From Dyadobacter sp. CY261 (GTDB lineage: Bacteria > Bacteroidota > Bacteroidia > Cytophagales > Spirosomataceae): a stretch of DNA of 64,000 bases. Where the stretch lies: positions 248,001-312,000 of the forward strand of contig NZ_JAKCPW010000004.1 of assembly GCF_021440085.1 (NCBI RefSeq), given 5' to 3'. The notes beneath the pieces are model-generated. The model saw nothing but the letters and a program-made list of their open reading frames with translations, was not told the origin of the DNA and ran no database searches. The translations under genes were made by a program, and so were the position numbers. Within the stretch, counting starts at the first letter, position 1, and each line of letters begins with the position of its first letter. Of this stretch, positions 61,317 to 64,000 are shown one piece after another.

Positions 61317-62957
61317 GGCCGGACGGCGGTCCGTCGGGCGGCGGTCCGCCGCGTAGCGGTCGTTGCGGACGTAGAGCCGCACATCGTCGAATTCGCCCAG
61401 GAAAGTGTAGTGATTACGAATATATTGATTCAACTCAGGGTAACTTTCGATGCCCTGAGTTTTTTTGTCCTGTACCCAAACGCTATTTTTTCCCACCGCG
61501 TCCAGTACAAACGCGGGTTGGGTTCGCGCAAGGTCCGATAGGTAGCGTTTACGGTAAGTCTCGCGCATCGGATGTTCGAAAATCGAGCGCTCAGAATGGT
61601 TCTCTGCGGTACCTTCCGCTAGTTGAGCTTCAACATAATAGGTACAGTTCCAGCCCCACACAGCCATATAGTCACCTTTTTGTTTCCTTTCTAAAATTCT
61701 CGTCACAACCGGGCTTTCGCGAAGTGTTGTCTTGCCTACTGAATCGAAGGCGTTCAATCGGCGCTCTTTTACGAAATGTAAAGCATCGTAGCCGCCGAAC
61801 CAAAGCACTATTACTGCCGGAAACGCCGGTGACCAGCTTTCAACGGCAGATAGGCCATAAGCAGCGAGTAATGTCCAGGGAATTATGCAGAAATTGAGGT
61901 AATGTATAAAATCGTTGCCCGATTTGGTAACTGCGTAGATGCTTGTGAGAACTAGAAAAAGGATCGTGAATGGGACGTAAAAATCCAATTTACCGGGTAC
62001 ATACAGCCTTATGATCCTAACCAGGCCGATTACCATCGGGACGATCAGTGCAAGCGAAAAAAACTGAAAGTCTATCGACAGGGCGACGATTTTGTAAAAT
62101 TGCGCAGGAATTTCTCCAAAGGTGGCACCGCCAGCATAAATCGCGTTTCCAAGCACATAAAAATCAATCAAATCATCGAAAACATCGAACGTTAAAGTGA
62201 ATGCCAGGAAAAGGAGCGGCACGGTGAGCCCGCCCACTATCAATGCAATAGCAGATTTGAGCTCCCCGAATCGTTGAAAACGTTGGAACAGAACCCAGAA
62301 GGCCGATACCACGATCACAGCAACGAGCGGAACAGCTTGCAGTTTGCTAAAAGGAACCGCGCCTGCGACAAGGCCAAGGAAATAGAGGCCGCTGGCAGAC
62401 GACGCATTTTTTGGATCGAGCTGTGAAAGTTGATAAATGCAAAATGCCAGCAGTAACACGGGAAGCTGCTCACTCGAATAATGCACAAAATCGATTTCCT
62501 GTGTGAATGCCAGGAACAATAATGGGACAATGGAAATACGTCGCGCTATGGATGTTCCAAACCAGTTCTTTAGCACCGAAAACAGCAAAAGCCATGCTCC
62601 TGCGATACACAATAGCCCCATAAGGCGGCCGGAGCTGTAATCAATCTGGAAGCCAAGTAGTTTCGGAATGACTAGCAGATAATTGTCCAACGGACCGATG
62701 GTAGTCCCATCTACAGAACGCCAAAACACCGGATCTTGCACGAGCGTCAGTGCGTGACTTGCCATCTGGCTTTCATCCACATTGAGTTCACGGTTGAAAA
62801 CAATAATCGGCAACCGCATGAGAACCAGCAGGATAATACCGGTACATAGGTAAACCCTATTCGATATCGATTGAGATTGCGAAGCAAAAATGACAAACCC
62901 CGCCAATAAGTAGCCGATAAACCAGTATACCGTGGGGGAACTGTCGAAACTGAACAT
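61308..62957 (-). CDS. GT39/ArnT-like integral membrane glycosyltransferase
   Basis: 549 residues with about ten to twelve membrane helices. The first periplasmic loop has 'NRELNVDESQMASHALTLV', with the Asp-Glu typical of lipid-phosphate-sugar-dependent GT-C transferases. After the last helix there is a soluble tail ending in an Arg/Pro/Asp-rich stretch coded by GC-rich hairpins. The gene follows the GT2 gene by four bases, a pairing seen where the GT2 enzyme makes a polyprenyl-phosphate sugar donor used by the GT-C enzyme (inference). Confidence 0.75.
   Translation of the reverse strand: MFSFDSSPTVYWFIGYLLAGFVIFASQSQSISNRVYLCTGIILLVLMRLPIIVFNRELNVDESQMASHALTLVQDPVFWRSVDGTTIGPLDNYLLVIPKLLGFQIDYSSGRLMGLLCIAGAWLLLFSVLKNWFGTSIARRISIVPLLFLAFTQEIDFVHYSSEQLPVLLLAFCIYQLSQLDPKNASSASGLYFLGLVAGAVPFSKLQAVPLVAVIVVSAFWVLFQRFQRFGELKSAIALIVGGLTVPLLFLAFTLTFDVFDDLIDFYVLGNAIYAGGATFGEIPAQFYKIVALSIDFQFFSLALIVPMVIGLVRIIRLYVPGKLDFYVPFTILFLVLTSIYAVTKSGNDFIHYLNFCIIPWTLLAAYGLSAVESWSPAFPAVIVLWFGGYDALHFVKERRLNAFDSVGKTTLRESPVVTRILERKQKGDYMAVWGWNCTYYVEAQLAEGTAENHSERSIFEHPMRETYRKRYLSDLARTQPAFVLDAVGKNSVWVQDKKTQGIESYPELNQYIRNHYTFLGEFDDVRLYVRNDRYAADRRPTDRRPALR
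61322..61352. terminator. Two adjacent GC-rich hairpins inside the 3' end of the GT39-like gene
   Basis: GACGG-cggt-CCGTC (61322-61335) is followed by GCGGCG-gtc-CGCCGC (61338-61352). Both lie within the last 15 codons of the minus-strand gene and just beyond the convergent Rrf2 stop. They may limit readthrough in either direction, but lack a T tract. Confidence 0.4.
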
Positions 62958-62961
62958 ACGA

Positions 62962-63909
62962 TTAGCTGAAAGACTCTACTTTTTCGACAAAATCGCGGTA
63001 GTGTACAGCTGGGATAAAATGTTGCTGCGAACGATATTGCAACACCATAAACACCAGAAAAAGAGAAATCAGAAACGATTGCAGCATCAGGATAACCAGT
63101 GTGCTGCCCAATGTCGAAGCCCACCCCGGCGTAGCATTTCCGATCAGTTTCAGGAAAAGAATAAAGAAAATGAAAGTGATGGCAATCCCCGACATAAAGA
63201 TCGAGAAGATCAGTATGCGCACGGCCGTGGTATCGACCATAACCGAAATAGCGCTCAAACCGTGAAGCACCAACGAAACAAAGTTCATTTTGCTCTCACC
63301 GGCGAGCCTGGTGGCGCGGTTAGTCAATACCGAATCATACGGAATGCGCGATTTGATAATGCCACCCGGATAGTTGTTCCATATCTCGGAAACGCGAACG
63401 AGGTTTTGCAAACGGCTTTGGGGAATCAGGCTGAAATTCCCGAAAGTGATCACCTTGCCTGTCAGCAGCTTGAACACATATTTGTAAATCACATAAAAGG
63501 ACCTGAACAAAAGGCCCTCCGTACGCTTGTTGCGCTCCGCAAAGATGATCTTGTCTGGCACCTCTACTGACCTCGCTACCAGCTTGTTGATATCGCCGGG
63601 TGCATCCTCTCCATCTGCATCCATCACGATCACCTTGTCGCATTGCAAGTGTTCGGCCACGTACGAAAGTCCGATGGCAATCGCCTTCTGATGGCCCAGG
63701 TTGCGATAAAGCCGCAGGAGTTTAACTTCCTTGCCCCCGAATGCAGCAAAGGGTTGGGTTCTTGCCGTGGAAGAGCAATCATCCACGACGAGCAGCGTCG
63801 TATTTTGAAGGATTGGGGTATTTAAATCCGCATTAATCTTTTGAATCAGCAGATTCAGCGCCTCCCAGTCATTGAATTGGGGTATAATAATGACGTAATT
63901 TTCTGGCAT
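62962..63909 (-). CDS. Glycosyltransferase family 2 (polyprenyl-phosphate sugar synthase-like)
   Basis: 315 residues. The GT-A domain (about 1-230) shows 'YVIIIPQFNDWEALNLLI', 'LLVVDDCSST' (nucleotide-binding Asp pair), 'YRNLGHQKAIAIGLSYVA' and 'VIVMDADGEDAPGDINKLV' (metal-binding DxD). Two transmembrane helices close the protein (about 228-255 and 265-290), as in dolichol/undecaprenyl-phosphate sugar synthases. It is four bases ahead of the GT39-like gene and probably supplies its lipid-linked sugar donor. Confidence 0.88.
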   Translation of the reverse strand: MPENYVIIIPQFNDWEALNLLIQKINADLNTPILQNTTLLVVDDCSSTARTQPFAAFGGKEVKLLRLYRNLGHQKAIAIGLSYVAEHLQCDKVIVMDADGEDAPGDINKLVARSVEVPDKIIFAERNKRTEGLLFRSFYVIYKYVFKLLTGKVITFGNFSLIPQSRLQNLVRVSEIWNNYPGGIIKSRIPYDSVLTNRATRLAGESKMNFVSLVLHGLSAISVMVDTTAVRILIFSIFMSGIAITFIFFILFLKLIGNATPGWASTLGSTLVILMLQSFLISLFLVFMVLQYRSQQHFIPAVHYRDFVEKVESFS

Positions 63910-63923
63910 GGGAGAGAGTTACG

Positions 63924-63954
63924 AAAGCCTCCGGAAGGCGATTCCGGAGGCTTT
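63924..63954 (-). terminator. Hairpin at the right edge, probably ending a gene outside the window
   Basis: A perfect 12-bp stem AAAGCCTCCGGA/TCCGGAGGCTTT (63924-63935 with 63943-63954) with a 7-base loop. It lies upstream of the GT2 gene and just after a possible stop codon, so it likely ends the preceding minus-strand gene. The following T run is only three bases. Confidence 0.55.
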
Positions 63955-63963
63955 GAGTGTGAT

Positions 63964-64000
63964 TTAAACAGTTTTTACGCCTAGTCTGGAAGAGATTCCG
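63964..64000 (-). CDS. Possible last codons of a gene cut by the right edge
   Basis: On the minus strand the final bases read as eleven codons ending in TAA (peptide 'GISSRLGVKTV'), followed ten bases later by the terminator hairpin. The tail looks like a real protein C-terminus, but the fragment is too short to identify and the frame choice is inferred from the hairpin position. Confidence 0.35.
   Translation of the reverse strand, partial: GISSRLGVKTV

Overview
The window looks like chromosomal DNA of a Bacteroidota bacterium of the order Cytophagales, most like Dyadobacter or a relative in the Spirosomataceae (inferred from gene content and protein style, not from a search). Supporting signs are an alternative complex III (act) operon, Bacteroidota-type promoters (-7 TAnnTTTG, sometimes with a -33 TTTG/TTG), DUF3078, DUF2520 and DUF1080 proteins, a DksA-like protein with an incomplete zinc site, and several Rho-independent terminators. 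Most genes are housekeeping and no phage, insertion sequence or CRISPR array was found.

Layout. 0-8.0 kb: the minus-strand act operon (actA, B, C, D, E and a truncated actF), a quinol:cytochrome c oxidoreductase. 8.2-13.1 kb: tRNA-Cys, rpsA, an HNH nuclease, smpB, a secreted NTF2-like protein and accD. 13.4-22.6 kb: an FMN reductase, then the second half of the division/cell-wall (dcw) cluster on the minus strand in the order murD-ftsW-murG-murC-ftsQ-ftsA-ftsZ. 22.8-28.6 kb: mscL, a DUF3078 protein, an ECF sigma factor and the translation genes rplM-rpsI-rpsB-tsf. 28.6-34.2 kb: a DUF1080 protein, a DUF2520 protein, a KdsC-like phosphatase, an acyltransferase, a polysaccharide deacetylase and sbcD. 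34.19-34.51 kb: seven tandem copies of a 46-bp non-coding repeat. 34.6-36.2 kb: a DksA/TraR-like regulator and pdhB.

36.4-43.2 kb holds a compact three-gene minus-strand operon: transglutaminase plus putative amidoligase (DUF2126), a circularly permuted ATP-grasp fused to an alpha-E domain, and a second transglutaminase. This is the best candidate for a poorly characterised system: it looks like a peptide-ligation and peptide-cleavage pathway of unknown substrate. 43.4-49.8 kb: two membrane proteins, proC, a DUF1338 dioxygenase, an alpha/beta-hydrolase plus SGNH esterase fusion and a small coiled-coil protein. 49.9-56.3 kb: the first half of dcw (rsmH-ftsL-ftsI-murE-mraY), so the cluster is interrupted by about 27 kb between mraY and murD. 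56.4-64 kb: a TlpA-like thioredoxin, a MarR regulator with a FadB-like beta-oxidation enzyme, an Rrf2 regulator, two glycosyltransferase-type genes, and what may be the last codons of another gene.

The two dcw halves supply peptidoglycan precursors and the divisome. The act operon feeds electrons from menaquinol to cytochrome c and the terminal oxidase, whose genes probably lie beyond the left edge. Functions are assigned from recognised motifs and family architecture; no database search was possible.
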